Positions 49,216 to 58,829 of a DNA stretch of 64,000 nt are shown one piece after another. A model generated the notes under the pieces. The model did not search any database. It was not told the origin of the DNA and saw nothing but the letters and a program-made list of their open reading frames with translations. The stretch is from Cytobacillus oceanisediminis. GTDB taxonomy: Bacteria > Bacillota > Bacilli > Bacillales > Cytobacillaceae. Numbering within the stretch: the stretch's first letter is position 1; every line of letters begins with the position of its first letter. The stretch spans positions 62,001 to 126,000 of the forward strand of contig NZ_SOEE01000007.1 in assembly GCF_004366035.1 (NCBI RefSeq), read 5' to 3'. The translations under genes and the position numbers were made by a program.

Positions 49216-50730
49216 TTGAAGATTTCAATTTTAGGTATACAGGATGATCGGTTCCACCGGCCGCTCCGGCTGATCGGGAACCTCTTTTTTGAAGAATGTG
49301 CAGTGATGCTGGGTGAGAATGCCGCAGCCAATCTGACAATTAATTTTCAGCTTGAACATGGAAAGCACATTAAAGCCATGGCAAGGCTTTCTGATAAAGA
49401 TGGCAAGAATCTTTCAGCAAATTTTGAGAAGGAATTCATACCGGCTGAGTCAGAAAAAGAGAATTTCAAACAAATAAAAAATGCAGTATCCCATGTATAT
49501 CTGACTGTGTTGCAGGAATGGACAGGCATTACCCAGAAGTGGGGAATTCTGACTGGGGTACGTCCCACAAAATTGCTTCACCGTGCCATACAGCAGCAGA
49601 CACCTCTCCATGAAGTCCATCAGCAGCTGAAGGAAGAGTATTTGATTACAGATGAAAAAATCCAGCTTATGCAGAATATCGTAGACAGGCAGCTTGCTGT
49701 CGTACCGGATCTTTATGACTTAAAAAATGAAGTCAGCATATATATTGGTATTCCATTCTGCCCGACAAAATGTGCGTACTGCACTTTTCCTGCATATGCG
49801 ATTAATGGCAGGCAGGGTTCAGTAAACTCATTCCTTGGCGGTCTGCATTTTGAAATGCGCAAAATTGGCGAGTGGCTGAAAGAAAATGATGTGAAAATTA
49901 CTACTGTCTATTATGGTGGAGGGACTCCGACAAGCATTACGGCGGAAGAGATGGATATGCTTTATGAGGAAATGTATGACTCTTTTCCAGATGTAGAAAA
50001 CATACGGGAGGTTACTGTGGAAGCCGGCCGTCCGGATACAATCACACCTGAAAAGCTTGAAGTGCTGAAAAAATGGAATATTGACCGCATCAGCATCAAT
50101 CCCCAGTCCTATATTCAGGAGACCCTGAAAGCCATTGGCCGCCACCATACAGTGGAAGAAACCGTGGATAAGTTCCATCTGGCTCGCAATATGGGAATGA
50201 ATAACATCAATATGGATCTGATCATTGGGCTCCCAGGAGAAGGTGTGCAGGAATTTTCGCATACTTTGGATGAAACTGAGAAACTAATGCCGGAATCCCT
50301 GACAGTTCATACTTTATCCTTTAAACGAGCTTCGGAAATGACGAAGAACAAGAAAAAATATAAAGTTGCCGAGCGGGAAGAAATTGAAAAAATGATGGAC
50401 ATGGCTGAGGAGTGGACAATAGAGCATAATTACCATCCTTATTATCTTTACCGTCAGAAAAATATTCTCGGCAATCTTGAAAATGTCGGCTATGCCCTTC
50501 CGAATCAGGAAAGCATCTATAACATCATGATTATGGAAGAACAGCAGACAATCATCGGGCTTGGATGCGGGGCCTCCAGTAAGTTCATTGATCCTCAGAC
50601 AGGGAAAATCACTCATTTTGCAAACCCGAAGGATCCTAAATCGTATAATGACAGTTTTGAGCATTATGCAAATGAGAAATTGAAAATATTAAAAGAACTT
50701 TTTAATAAACACGAATCCCTGGCCGAATAG
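49216..50730 (+). CDS. hemZ: HemZ, radical SAM coproporphyrinogen-dehydrogenase-like protein
   Basis: A 504-residue radical SAM protein. The [4Fe-4S] motif is CPTKCAYC in GIPFCPTKCAYC, followed by YYGGGTPTSI and QSYIQETLKAIGRHH, as in the HemN/HemW/HemZ group. About 170 N-terminal residues precede the radical SAM core, as in B. subtilis HemZ. It is assigned to oxygen-independent coproporphyrinogen oxidation but biochemical proof is weak. Start TTG 49216 has AAAGGTGATC; ATG 49135 in the same frame has no ribosome binding site. Confidence 0.92.
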   Translation: MKISILGIQDDRFHRPLRLIGNLFFEECAVMLGENAAANLTINFQLEHGKHIKAMARLSDKDGKNLSANFEKEFIPAESEKENFKQIKNAVSHVYLTVLQEWTGITQKWGILTGVRPTKLLHRAIQQQTPLHEVHQQLKEEYLITDEKIQLMQNIVDRQLAVVPDLYDLKNEVSIYIGIPFCPTKCAYCTFPAYAINGRQGSVNSFLGGLHFEMRKIGEWLKENDVKITTVYYGGGTPTSITAEEMDMLYEEMYDSFPDVENIREVTVEAGRPDTITPEKLEVLKKWNIDRISINPQSYIQETLKAIGRHHTVEETVDKFHLARNMGMNNINMDLIIGLPGEGVQEFSHTLDETEKLMPESLTVHTLSFKRASEMTKNKKKYKVAEREEIEKMMDMAEEWTIEHNYHPYYLYRQKNILGNLENVGYALPNQESIYNIMIMEEQQTIIGLGCGASSKFIDPQTGKITHFANPKDPKSYNDSFEHYANEKLKILKELFNKHESLAE

Positions 50731-50846
50731 GCGGGGATTTTTTAAAAAAATATATTTTTAGAAAATTTAGAAATATATTAAAGGAATTCCTGAAAATAAA
50801 GAGAATGAAATAGGTAATAAAGATCATAGAAGTCTATGAACCTAAA

Positions 50847-50860
50847 TGTGAGCGCTTTCT
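50847..50860 (+). promoter_or_regulatory. Possible cre site before the acyl-CoA ligase
   Basis: TGTGAGCGCTTTCT matches the catabolite-response consensus with two deviations, 18 bases before the ligase start. CcpA control of a fatty-acid gene would fit. Confidence 0.4.
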
Positions 50861-50877
50861 AAAAAGGGGGAATTATA

Positions 50878-52509
50878 ATGATGATGCAGACACCTTTGAC
50901 TATGACGCAAATGATAAAGCGTGCAGAAAAATATTTTCCAAGGAAGACAATCGTTTCAAGAACAGCAGGCGGAATTCAGAGATTTACATATAAGGAGGTT
51001 GCAGAACGGACAAGGAAGCTGGCAGAAAGCCTGCAAAACATAGGAGTGAAAAGAGGGGACAAGGTCGGGACCCTTGCGTGGAACCATCATCGCCACCTGG
51101 AGGCTTATTTTGCCATTCCATGCAGCGGAGCTGTGCTCCATACGATTAACATTCGTCTGTCACCCCAGCATATTACTTATATAATTAACCATGCTGAAGA
51201 TAAAGTGCTTCTGATCGATCCTGACATTGTACCCCTAATTGAGAAGGTTAAGGATGAACTGAAGACGGTCAAGGCGTTCATTATTATGACGGATGAAGAT
51301 GAATTGCCGGAGACTTCTCTTTCGCCGGTTTATCACTATGAAACGCTTATCAATGAAGCAAGCGGTGCATATGAATATCCTGATGATCTGGATGAAAATT
51401 CAGCAGCTGGAATGTGCTATACCTCTGCAACGACAGGCAACCCTAAAGGTGTCGTCTATTCCCACAGGGGCATCGTCCTTCACAGTATGGCACTGGGTAT
51501 GGCAGATAGTGCAGCGGTAAGCGAGAAAGATATCGCACTTCCGGTAGTGCCGATGTTTCATGTAAATGCATGGGGACTCCCTTTTGCTGCTGTCTGGTTT
51601 GGAACGGCTCTTGTGCTGCCGGGACCGTATTTTACACCTAAACTCCTGGCGGAGCTTATCCAATCAGAAAAAGTCACCATAACAGCCGGAGTGCCGACAA
51701 TCTGGCTCGGACTATTAAAAGAACTTGATGAAAATCAATATGACATGAGTTCACTCCGATCGGTTCTGTGCGGAGGATCGGCTGCACCAAAAGGCATGAT
51801 TAAAGCTTTCGAGCAAAAACACAATATTCCATTCATGCATGCTTACGGAATGACCGAAACAAGCCCTCTTGTTGTTATTTCGACTTTAAAAAGCTATCAG
51901 GAAGAGTTGTCAGCCGATGAGAAGCTGGACATAAAAGCCAAGCAGGGCATACTTGTCCCAGGATTGGAAATGAAGATTGCCGGCAAGGATGGCGAAGCAG
52001 CATGGGACGGAAAGGAAATGGGGGAACTCGCCATAAGAGGACCATGGATTGCTTCCGAATATTACAAGGACGAGCGGACCAATGAGGCGTTCCGTGATGG
52101 CTGGCTCTACACGGGTGATGTCGTAACCATTGATGAAGAAGGGTTTATGAAGATTGTTGATCGGACAAAAGATTTGATTAAGAGCGGAGGAGAATGGATT
52201 TCTTCTGTTGATATCGAAAATGCCCTGATGGCTCATGAATCGGTATTTGAGGCAGCGGTTGTTGCTGTCCCGCATGAGCAATGGCAGGAACGGCCAGTGG
52301 CATGCGTTGTTCTGAAAGAGCCATTTAAAGGGCAGACAACAAAAGAAGAACTTTATGAATTTCTGAAGCCGCAATTTGCAAAATGGTGGCTTCCGGATGA
52401 AATTCTTTTCTTTGAAGAAATACCAAAAACCTCTGTAGGAAAATTCCTCAAAATGGCATTAAGAGATCAGGTCCAAAAAGAATATACAGGTAATGCAAAG
52501 CAGGTATAA
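50878..52509 (+). CDS. Acyl-CoA synthetase (AMP-forming)
   Basis: A 543-residue ANL-superfamily ligase that activates medium- or long-chain fatty acids to acyl-CoA. The AMP motif is [16 protein letters not shown], with YGMTETSP, the hinge GWLYTGDV...[15 protein letters not shown], and the catalytic lysine in [13 protein letters not shown] 50878 follows AAGGGGG. It sits between hemZ and the enoyl-CoA hydratase yhaR, an insertion relative to B. subtilis, and pairs logically with yhaR in fatty-acid use. Chain length specificity unknown. Confidence 0.93.
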   Translation: MMMQTPLTMTQMIKRAEKYFPRKTIVSRTAGGIQRFTYKEVAERTRKLAESLQNIGVKRGDKVGTLAWNHHRHLEAYFAIPCSGAVLHTINIRLSPQHITYIINHAEDKVLLIDPDIVPLIEKVKDELKTVKAFIIMTDEDELPETSLSPVYHYETLINEASGAYEYPDDLDENSAAGMCYTSATTGNPKGVVYSHRGIVLHSMALGMADSAAVSEKDIALPVVPMFHVNAWGLPFAAVWFGTALVLPGPYFTPKLLAELIQSEKVTITAGVPTIWLGLLKELDENQYDMSSLRSVLCGGSAAPKGMIKAFEQKHNIPFMHAYGMTETSPLVVISTLKSYQEELSADEKLDIKAKQGILVPGLEMKIAGKDGEAAWDGKEMGELAIRGPWIASEYYKDERTNEAFRDGWLYTGDVVTIDEEGFMKIVDRTKDLIKSGGEWISSVDIENALMAHESVFEAAVVAVPHEQWQERPVACVVLKEPFKGQTTKEELYEFLKPQFAKWWLPDEILFFEEIPKTSVGKFLKMALRDQVQKEYTGNAKQV

Positions 52510-52510
52510 T

Positions 52511-52540
52511 GCAGCATCCTTCTGCGGATGCTGTTTTTTT
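52511..52540 (+). terminator. Terminator after the acyl-CoA ligase
   Basis: CAGCATCC and GGATGCTG, 8 bp, followed by seven T. Confidence 0.9.
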
Positions 52541-52668
52541 AGTGCAGGTTTTGGAATACAGCACAAATCTTTAATAAGTGACAAAATTAAAAATCTTTAG
52601 ACAAAACACTTTTTAAATATAATAATACTCTTTATAATAAAAGAAGCACAAAAAGGAGGGAAAGGATT

Positions 52669-53460
52669 TTGACAACAGACTTTGTAACAGATACTGTCAG
52701 CGTACAGCTTGATGGGCGAGTGGCCACAGTTGAGATGAACAGGCCGGAATCACTGAATGCATTGAATGTGGAGATGATTAAGGGGCTCCTGACTGCTATG
52801 AAGGATATCAGCCAAATGGATGAGGTGGATATAGTTGTATTAAAAGGAAAGGGCCGCGCATTTTCCTCAGGCGGGGATATTAAAACAATGCTTTTGGAAA
52901 CAAATGAAAGCGACTTCCCGGTTGTGATGGACTGCATCAACGAGCTCGTTGTGACTCTTTATAGCATGCCGAAGCTGACAATCAGTGCTGTTACAGGCGC
53001 AGCAGCTGGTTTGGGATTAAGTCTGGCATTGGCCACTGATTATATTTTGGCAGACAAGAACAGCAAGCTTGCCATGAATTTTATTGGAATTGGATTAATT
53101 CCTGATGGAGGGTCTCACTTCTTCATGCAGCAGCGAATTGGCGAGGATAAAGCCAAGCATTTAATCTGGGAAGGAAAAGTGCTGACTGCAAATGATGCTT
53201 TACAAATGGGGCTGATTCACGAAATAGCAGGAGCTGATTTAAGTACAGCAGTTGATGCAAAATTGAGCAAATGGCTTAACAGCCCAACTGAAGCAATGAT
53301 TAAGACAAAAAAAATTCTTGCAGATAAAAACCGGCCGCTCCTGCTGAAAGTACTTGAGCTTGAAAAGCTCGGCCAGCATAAAATGAGGCAAACAGAAGAT
53401 CACAAAGAAGGAATCCAGGCCTTCATTGAAAAAAGAACGCCTGTGTTTAAGGGCAAATAA
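52669..53460 (+). CDS. yhaR: YhaR, enoyl-CoA hydratase/isomerase family
   Basis: A 263-residue crotonase-fold protein. The oxyanion-hole segments are FSSGGDIKTM and TGAAAGLGLSLALATD; the second catalytic glutamate position of classic hydratases is not clearly present (IGLIPDGGSHFF has Asp-Gly). It acts on acyl-CoA thioesters, possibly as hydratase or isomerase. Start TTG 52669 follows AAGGAGGG. Its terminator follows within 20 bases. Synteny with B. subtilis yhaR supports the name. Confidence 0.88.
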   Translation: MTTDFVTDTVSVQLDGRVATVEMNRPESLNALNVEMIKGLLTAMKDISQMDEVDIVVLKGKGRAFSSGGDIKTMLLETNESDFPVVMDCINELVVTLYSMPKLTISAVTGAAAGLGLSLALATDYILADKNSKLAMNFIGIGLIPDGGSHFFMQQRIGEDKAKHLIWEGKVLTANDALQMGLIHEIAGADLSTAVDAKLSKWLNSPTEAMIKTKKILADKNRPLLLKVLELEKLGQHKMRQTEDHKEGIQAFIEKRTPVFKGK

Positions 53461-53473
53461 GGATGGAACGAAG

Positions 53474-53505
53474 AAAAAGCAAAGAGCTGAGCCCTTTGCT
53501 TTTTT
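53474..53505 (+). terminator. Terminator after yhaR
   Basis: AAAAAGCAAAG and CTTTGCTTTTT form the stem, followed by T. Confidence 0.82.
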
Positions 53506-53532
53506 ATATAATCAGAATGTACATCGCTGAAC

Positions 53533-53892
53533 TCAGATAACTGTCCAGCTCCACATGGAACGCTTCGATAGCATCTTCATCGCACGACTAAGAGCATTAG
53601 CTTTTAGGAGGAGCGCCTCCCCTTCGAGGTCAAAAGCTTATCTTGTTGCGGTTCCTAGGGACTCGGGGTCATAAGCCGTTTTCTTTTAGAAAGAAAACAC
53701 CTTCTTACAGGAACCGTCTTAAGCATGGCATCCCTGAGCAGTCGCCTCATACATTTCGGACAATCCACCCAAAAAGGCAAAGAACGCCTTTCAGGTAGGC
53801 TCGCCTTGAGCTTGAGGCCCCCAGGATGGGGGTCATGCAGACGTTGCCATTTAGTCTGCGTTCCTCAGTGGCAAGGCGCCTCCGCTTTTCTT
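53533..53892. repeat. Intergenic repeat family A, long copy
   Basis: Begins CAGATAACTGTCCAGCTCC and ends CGCCTCCGCTTTTCTT, the usual borders, with internal CCCCTTCGAGGTC and several GC-rich inverted segments. At about 360 bases it is the largest copy here. It fills most of the gap between yhaR and yhzC. Elements with these borders are common in Bacillus-like genomes. Confidence 0.65.
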
Positions 53893-53893
53893 A

Positions 53894-54079
53894 CTATCTA
53901 TGAAACAAAATCAGCTTTCCGGCCGGAGAGGTGCAGCGGTGCGTTTTTTCATCCAAACCTTTTTCCTTAAGAAGGTTTTCTCCCACACTCTTAGCTTCGT
54001 CATCTGTAGCTGCCTGGAATGATTCATCCAATATCTTTTCTCCGTCCTGTTCAAATGCAGTTAGCTTGTATGTTTTCAT
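53894..54079 (-). CDS. yhzC: YhzC-like small protein
   Basis: A 61-residue soluble protein, MKTYKLTAFEQDGEKILDES at the start and THRCTSPAGKLILFHR at the end. It resembles B. subtilis YhzC, located in the same neighbourhood. ATG 54079 has AAAGGAG upstream. The gene's 3' end abuts the repeat element, which may supply its transcript end. Function unknown. Confidence 0.72.
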   Translation of the reverse strand: MKTYKLTAFEQDGEKILDESFQAATDDEAKSVGENLLKEKGLDEKTHRCTSPAGKLILFHR

Positions 54080-54258
54080 AATAAGATACTCCTTTATTAT
54101 AAAATTCAGATAGTTACTATTATTCTTGCATAATTTTTATAAATGTGCAAAATATTTTTTAAAAGAAATGCCGTAAATTAAAATGCTAAATTTTAAAAAA
54201 TAGTGAACCTTTTTTATGTTATGGCCGTATTACCAATTAGGCAAAGGAGGAGTTCGAT

Positions 54259-55158
54259 ATGGCTTTAGAGCTTGAACATGTAACAAAGCGTTTTGGTAAG
54301 TTTACTGCAGTTGATGATTTATCTCTATCTATTCCAGAAAGTGAGATGTTTGGGTTTCTGGGGGCGAATGGCGCCGGTAAAACGACTACCTTCCGAATGA
54401 TACTGGGGCTATTGGATCCCAGCGGGGGAAAGATTACATGGAATGGAAATCCAATCGATTATTCAACTAGTCCTCTGATAGGCTATCTTCCCGAAGAAAG
54501 AGGCTTATATCCAAAGCTGAAGGTTAAGGATCAGGTAGTCTATTTAGCTAAGCTGAGGGGGATGGCAAAGCAGGACTGTTTAAAGGAATTAACATATTGG
54601 CTTGAGCGCTTTAAGGTTCCCGAATATGCCAATAAAAAAATTGAAGAGCTATCAAAAGGAAACCAGCAAAAAATCCAGTTTATTACTGCAGTTATACATA
54701 AGCCTAAGCTATTAATATTGGATGAACCATTCAGCGGGCTGGATCCGGTTAATGTAGAACAGCTGAAGGATGCTGTGCAGGATTTGAAGGATAGCGGAAC
54801 AACGATTGTTTTTTCCTCCCATAGGATGGAACATGTAGAAGAACTTTGTGAGCATTTATGCATCATGCAAAAAGGACGGCCTGTTGTGCACGGGTCTCTA
54901 AAAGAAATTAAACGTTCCTTTGGCAGGAAGAATCTTGTTATCCATGCAGACTATGATTTAAGCTTTTTGGCTGATAGCAGGGGAGTGGTGAAAGCCAGAC
55001 AGACAGCTGAGGGAATTCAGCTGCAGATTTCCGGAGAAGAAGCAGCTGAAGACATTTTCAGGGTGGTTGCAGAGAAGGGTTTTGTCCGTAAGTTTGTACT
55101 GGAAGAGCCGTCCCTGAATGATATTTTTATAGAAAAGGCTGGTGCTTCCTATGAGTAA
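54259..55158 (+). CDS. yhaQ: YhaQ, ABC transporter ATPase
   Basis: A 299-residue ATPase of the NatA/DRA type: Walker A GANGAGKTT near residue 37, an LSKGNQQKIQ signature, Walker B LLILDEPFSGLDPVN, switch histidine in VFSSHRMEHVEE, and a C-terminal regulatory extension of about 80 residues. It drives the permease YhaP encoded next. ATG 54259 follows AAAGGAGGAG. The pair resembles sodium exporter NatAB in layout; the substrate is not known. Confidence 0.92.
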   Translation: MALELEHVTKRFGKFTAVDDLSLSIPESEMFGFLGANGAGKTTTFRMILGLLDPSGGKITWNGNPIDYSTSPLIGYLPEERGLYPKLKVKDQVVYLAKLRGMAKQDCLKELTYWLERFKVPEYANKKIEELSKGNQQKIQFITAVIHKPKLLILDEPFSGLDPVNVEQLKDAVQDLKDSGTTIVFSSHRMEHVEELCEHLCIMQKGRPVVHGSLKEIKRSFGRKNLVIHADYDLSFLADSRGVVKARQTAEGIQLQISGEEAAEDIFRVVAEKGFVRKFVLEEPSLNDIFIEKAGASYE

Positions 55159-56401
55159 TTTTATGACGATCCTTCTTCATACTTACTTAAGCAAGCTGAA
55201 GACCAAGTCATTTATTGCAACGACCCTTATTACTGTGGTGATTGTTGCAGGGCTTGCCAACTTATCAAGTATTATTGATTATTTTAATAAGGATGATGAA
55301 GAAAGAGTTGCAGTGATCGATGAGACTGGTGTGCTGTTAACTCCACTTCAGGAACAAATGGATGCCCTGAATAACAAGATAACTTTAATTGCATATAAAG
55401 GGTCTGAGGCAGAAGGGGAAACTGCTGTTAAAGATGGAGATTATAAAGGACTTTTACTGTTATCCTTTACCACAGATGAACTGCCGGAAGCGGCCTATAA
55501 AGCCAGAAGCATAGCAGATTCAGCCATCCCTTCCGAATTGCAGGGGGGGCTGCAGCAGCTGAAAACACAAATGGCTGCCACTCAAATTAATCTTAGTCCA
55601 GAGCAATTAAGCAAGCTATATGAGCCGGTACCTTTTGATAAGACCGCTCTAGAAGAAAACGCCAAAACAGAAGAAGAACTGAATCAGGCAAGAGGGCTTG
55701 TTTACGTTCTATTATTCATCATTTATTTTGCTGTAATCTTATATGCCAATATGATTGCCATGGAAGTAGCAACAGAAAAGTCTTCCCGTGTCATGGAAAT
55801 CTTAATATCCAGTGTTTCTCCAATCAAGCAGATGTTCGCAAAAATATTGGGAGTTGGGCTGCTTAGCCTGACACAGATGGCACTTATTCTATTAGTAGGC
55901 TATTTTTCAGTCAAACAAAATCTTGATACGATGGAAGGCGGCTTTTTTGAATTCTTCGGCTTTGGAAACATTCCAGCTTCGACCATCGCTTATGCACTCA
56001 CCTTTTTCATTCTTGGATATTTCCTTTATGCCACACTGGCTGCTTTTCTTGGTTCGCTGGTAAGCAGGATTGAAGATATCCAGCAGATGATTACTCCAAT
56101 GACCATGATGGTTGTGGCAGGCTTTATGATTGCTATGTTTGGCTTAAGCCAGCCGGAAGCATCTTTTGTAACAATCACCTCTTATATTCCATTCTTCACT
56201 CCAATGCTCATGTTCATGAGAGTGGGGATGCTGTCACTGCCTGTATGGGAGCCAATTCTCGGAATCGTGATCCTGCTGGCTGCCATTATATTACTGGCTG
56301 TCTTTGGAGCGAGAGTCTACAGGGGCGGAGTATTGATGTATGGAAAGTCGAATTCCTTTAAAGATATCAAAAAAGCCTTACAGCTTACAAAAAACGAATA
56401 A
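55151..56401 (+). CDS. yhaP: YhaP, ABC-2 type permease (NatB-like)
   Basis: A 416-residue permease: one membrane helix near the N-terminus, an extracytoplasmic domain of about 150 residues (DDEERVAVIDETG to LEENAKTEEEL), then five to six helices including FIIYFAVILYANMIAMEVAT followed by EKSSRVMEILISSVSP, the ABC-2/NatB signature. ATG 55151 overlaps the yhaQ stop by 8 bases, so it is translationally coupled; no strong ribosome binding site. Exports sodium, drugs or a peptide by analogy only. Confidence 0.92.
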   Translation: MSNFMTILLHTYLSKLKTKSFIATTLITVVIVAGLANLSSIIDYFNKDDEERVAVIDETGVLLTPLQEQMDALNNKITLIAYKGSEAEGETAVKDGDYKGLLLLSFTTDELPEAAYKARSIADSAIPSELQGGLQQLKTQMAATQINLSPEQLSKLYEPVPFDKTALEENAKTEEELNQARGLVYVLLFIIYFAVILYANMIAMEVATEKSSRVMEILISSVSPIKQMFAKILGVGLLSLTQMALILLVGYFSVKQNLDTMEGGFFEFFGFGNIPASTIAYALTFFILGYFLYATLAAFLGSLVSRIEDIQQMITPMTMMVVAGFMIAMFGLSQPEASFVTITSYIPFFTPMLMFMRVGMLSLPVWEPILGIVILLAAIILLAVFGARVYRGGVLMYGKSNSFKDIKKALQLTKNE

Positions 56402-56458
56402 ACAGGCTGTTGTTCAAGTTTTTGCTTTAAGACAGTTAGTTTAGTTTAACAACTGAGT

Positions 56459-56692
56459 TGATTGGAGCGGAGGGCGCTTGATCCTCGAAAATGCATATGC
56501 ATTTTCTTCGTGCGCCGCTGATTCAGGGAAGATTATTCAATGTCCTGTGGGAGCAGCGGGTCAGGTGAGACCCCGCAGACGCAGAGCGTCGAGGAGGCTC
56601 ACCGCACCCCCCACGGAAAGCAAGTGCCTGCAGTGGAAATCAAAGGACAGAATTTATAAGAAAAATTACTATCTATAAGAATAGCCCTATTG
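56459..56692 (+). repeat. Intergenic repeat family B, long copy
   Basis: Contains TTGGAGCGGAGGGCGC, CTGTGGGAGCAGCGGGTCAG, GTGAGACCCCGCAGACGC, GAGGAGGCTCACCGCACC and GGAAAGCAAGTGCCTGCAGT in the order of a widespread Bacillus intergenic element. The part ATGCATATGCAT near 56490 is an added palindrome. A truncated relative lies at 24498. Frames inside it are not genes. Confidence 0.85.
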
Positions 56693-56727
56693 AAAAAAGC
56701 TCCGTCTTTTAGAAACGGAGCTTTTTT
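56693..56727 (-). terminator. Terminator for the LysE gene
   Basis: AAAAAAGCTCCGT and ACGGAGCTTTTTT form a long stem directly after the minus-strand stop at 56740. Confidence 0.85.
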
Positions 56728-56739
56728 ATATGGGGGTTA

Positions 56740-57372
56740 TTAAGCAAACAATGCCTTTAATCCTTCAAATGCAAAATAAAGCCCAAATCCAATCAGTGAT
56801 ATTCCTGAAAGAATCGAGATAACGATAATTCCTTTTGAAGTTAGGAATTGACGAAACCCTGTGGTCAGTCCAGCTACAAACAGATCCCAGAGCATGAGAC
56901 CCAGAAAAATCATTGTACTGTATAAAAAGAGCTCTGTTTTTCCATAGGCTGCTGCTGTTTTAGCGAGAACTGATCCATAGATGCCCAGCCAGAACAGAAT
57001 GGAAAGAGGACTTGATATAGACATAATAAATCCGGAAAAAAAGCATTTAAACAATGAATCCCGGCTTCGCACATGGCTTATTGAAATTTTATTGGCATTT
57101 ATAATGCTCTCAATCCCTGTATATAAGAGTATAAATCCACCAAAAAGCCACAGGAAGATCTGTACGATAGGGGTGTCCAAAAAATGGACAAGACCAAGAT
57201 ATACAACCAGCATATAAAAGGCATCAGCAAACATGGAGCCAACTCCAACAATCCACGCATGCCAAAATCCATTTTTTAATCCCTTTTCAAGCCTGACAGC
57301 ATTTACCGGCCCGATTGGAGCTGCCAGGGATAGTCCGAGAAACACATAACTTAAATAAATTCCAATTCCCAA
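56740..57372 (-). CDS. LysE-family exporter
   Basis: A 210-residue membrane protein with six helices and the family signature GLSLAAPIGPVNAVRLEKGL near the start, plus SISSPLSILFWLGIYG in the second half. LysE proteins export amino acids or related small molecules. Start TTG 57372 has GGCGGAG 7 bases upstream; the longer frame from 57411 adds a hydrophilic stretch unusual for the family. It interrupts the yhaP-yhaO order on the opposite strand. Substrate unknown. Confidence 0.85.
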   Translation of the reverse strand: MGIGIYLSYVFLGLSLAAPIGPVNAVRLEKGLKNGFWHAWIVGVGSMFADAFYMLVVYLGLVHFLDTPIVQIFLWLFGGFILLYTGIESIINANKISISHVRSRDSLFKCFFSGFIMSISSPLSILFWLGIYGSVLAKTAAAYGKTELFLYSTMIFLGLMLWDLFVAGLTTGFRQFLTSKGIIVISILSGISLIGFGLYFAFEGLKALFA

Positions 57373-57585
57373 TACACCACTCCGCCCTTTAAATTTTCCT
57401 TGAAGCTGCAAACCTGTCCTCTAGGAAAGAGTCCTTGTACATTTTTATGCACATGCTTCCCAGTCTAAAACAAACTTCAGGAAAATTTACAAATGGGCAT
57501 ATATAGCAATTTAATTTCGAATAGGAACGTGCATTCGCTTTTTGGATGAGGTAAAATGAGAGAAAAGGAATGAAAGGAAGTTTAC

Positions 57586-58815
57586 ATGAAAAGGGTTACG
57601 TTTATTCATGCAGCTGATTTGCACCTGGATAGTCCAATGTCCGGTTTGAAGCATTTGCCCCCATCCATTTTTAAGAAGCTCCAGGAAAGTACTTTTGAAG
57701 CATTTACGAAAATAGTTGATTTAGCCATTTTCCATAACGTGGACTTTATCATTTTAGCCGGAGATTTGTTTGATGGTGAAGACAGAAGTATAAGGGCACA
57801 AACACGTTTTCGGAAAGAGATGGAGCGGATGGCTGAATGCGGGATTACTGTTTATGCAGTCCATGGAAATCATGATCATATGGATGGGAGATGGGCACAC
57901 TTGCCTTTGCCGGAAAATGTCCATATCTTTTCCCATGAAGTTGAAGTGGCGAAGCATATTGCTGAAAATGGTACATCCGTTCACCTTTATGGTTTCAGCT
58001 ACCCTAAAAGACATGTGGCGGAACGGATGATCGATCAATATAGCAGGGAAAATGGAGCTGACCTGCACATTGGAATCCTTCATGGTTCTTTTGAAGGCAG
58101 CAGTGATCACGCTCAATATGCCCCATTCCGAATAAATGATTTGCTTGAAAAGGACTTTGATTACTGGGCTCTCGGACATATACATAAACGAGAAATCTTA
58201 ATCTCCCAGCCACCCGTCATTTACCCTGGTAATATACAGGGAAGGAACCGGAAAGAAACTGGTCCCAAAGGATGCTATTTAGTTGATCTGGATAATTCTG
58301 GTGCAAAGACGGAGTTTCTGGAGGCTGCTCCTGTTATATGGGAGAATGCAGAAATAGATGCTTCAAAATCGGAAAGCTATCAGGAGATTTATGAACTTTG
58401 CTTAAGTTTGATTGAAGAAAAGCGCCAAAACAGAAAGGGGACAATCATAAACCTGACACTCAACGATGTAGGCTTGCCTGATCACGAGTTCAGAAGCATA
58501 ACGAATGGTGAGCTGCTCGAATCTTTGCAGGAGGAAGAGGCAGAAGAGGAGTCTTTTGTATGGATATCCGGTCTTGCTGTAAATGAAAAAAGGATGTGGA
58601 ATAAAGAAAAACTGGCACATGAATCGGATTTTTTCAGTGAGCTTTTTAAAACTGCGGGTTATTTTGCAGAGGGCAGTGAAAGTGCTCTGATCTTGTATGC
58701 ACATCCCCTGGCAAGAAGATTTATGGGTGAGCTCACTAAGGATGAAAAACAGAGAATTGCAGAGGAAGCCGAAGCACTGCTTGTGGATCTTCTATACAAA
58801 GCTGAAGGACATTGA
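57586..58815 (+). CDS. yhaO: YhaO, SbcD-like DNA nuclease subunit
   Basis: A 409-residue metallophosphoesterase. All five motifs are visible: HAADLHLD, LAGDLFDG, VHGNHDHMDG, ILHGSFEG and WALGHIHKR. The C-terminal 150 residues are helical and acidic and would contact the partner. It forms a Mre11-Rad50-type pair with YhaN for DNA end processing. ATG 57586 follows AAAGGAAG. It is followed by yhaN 14 bases later, and the two are clearly one operon. Confidence 0.93.
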   Translation: MKRVTFIHAADLHLDSPMSGLKHLPPSIFKKLQESTFEAFTKIVDLAIFHNVDFIILAGDLFDGEDRSIRAQTRFRKEMERMAECGITVYAVHGNHDHMDGRWAHLPLPENVHIFSHEVEVAKHIAENGTSVHLYGFSYPKRHVAERMIDQYSRENGADLHIGILHGSFEGSSDHAQYAPFRINDLLEKDFDYWALGHIHKREILISQPPVIYPGNIQGRNRKETGPKGCYLVDLDNSGAKTEFLEAAPVIWENAEIDASKSESYQEIYELCLSLIEEKRQNRKGTIINLTLNDVGLPDHEFRSITNGELLESLQEEEAEEESFVWISGLAVNEKRMWNKEKLAHESDFFSELFKTAGYFAEGSESALILYAHPLARRFMGELTKDEKQRIAEEAEALLVDLLYKAEGH

Positions 58816-58829
58816 ATGGAGGTGGACCT

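Noticed and set aside
53725-53970. 81-codon frame in the gap after yhaR
   Set aside because: Lies within repeat family A and runs into the opposite-strand yhzC gene.
56478-56678. 66-codon frame after yhaP
   Set aside because: Entirely inside repeat family B, which gives similar spurious frames wherever it occurs.
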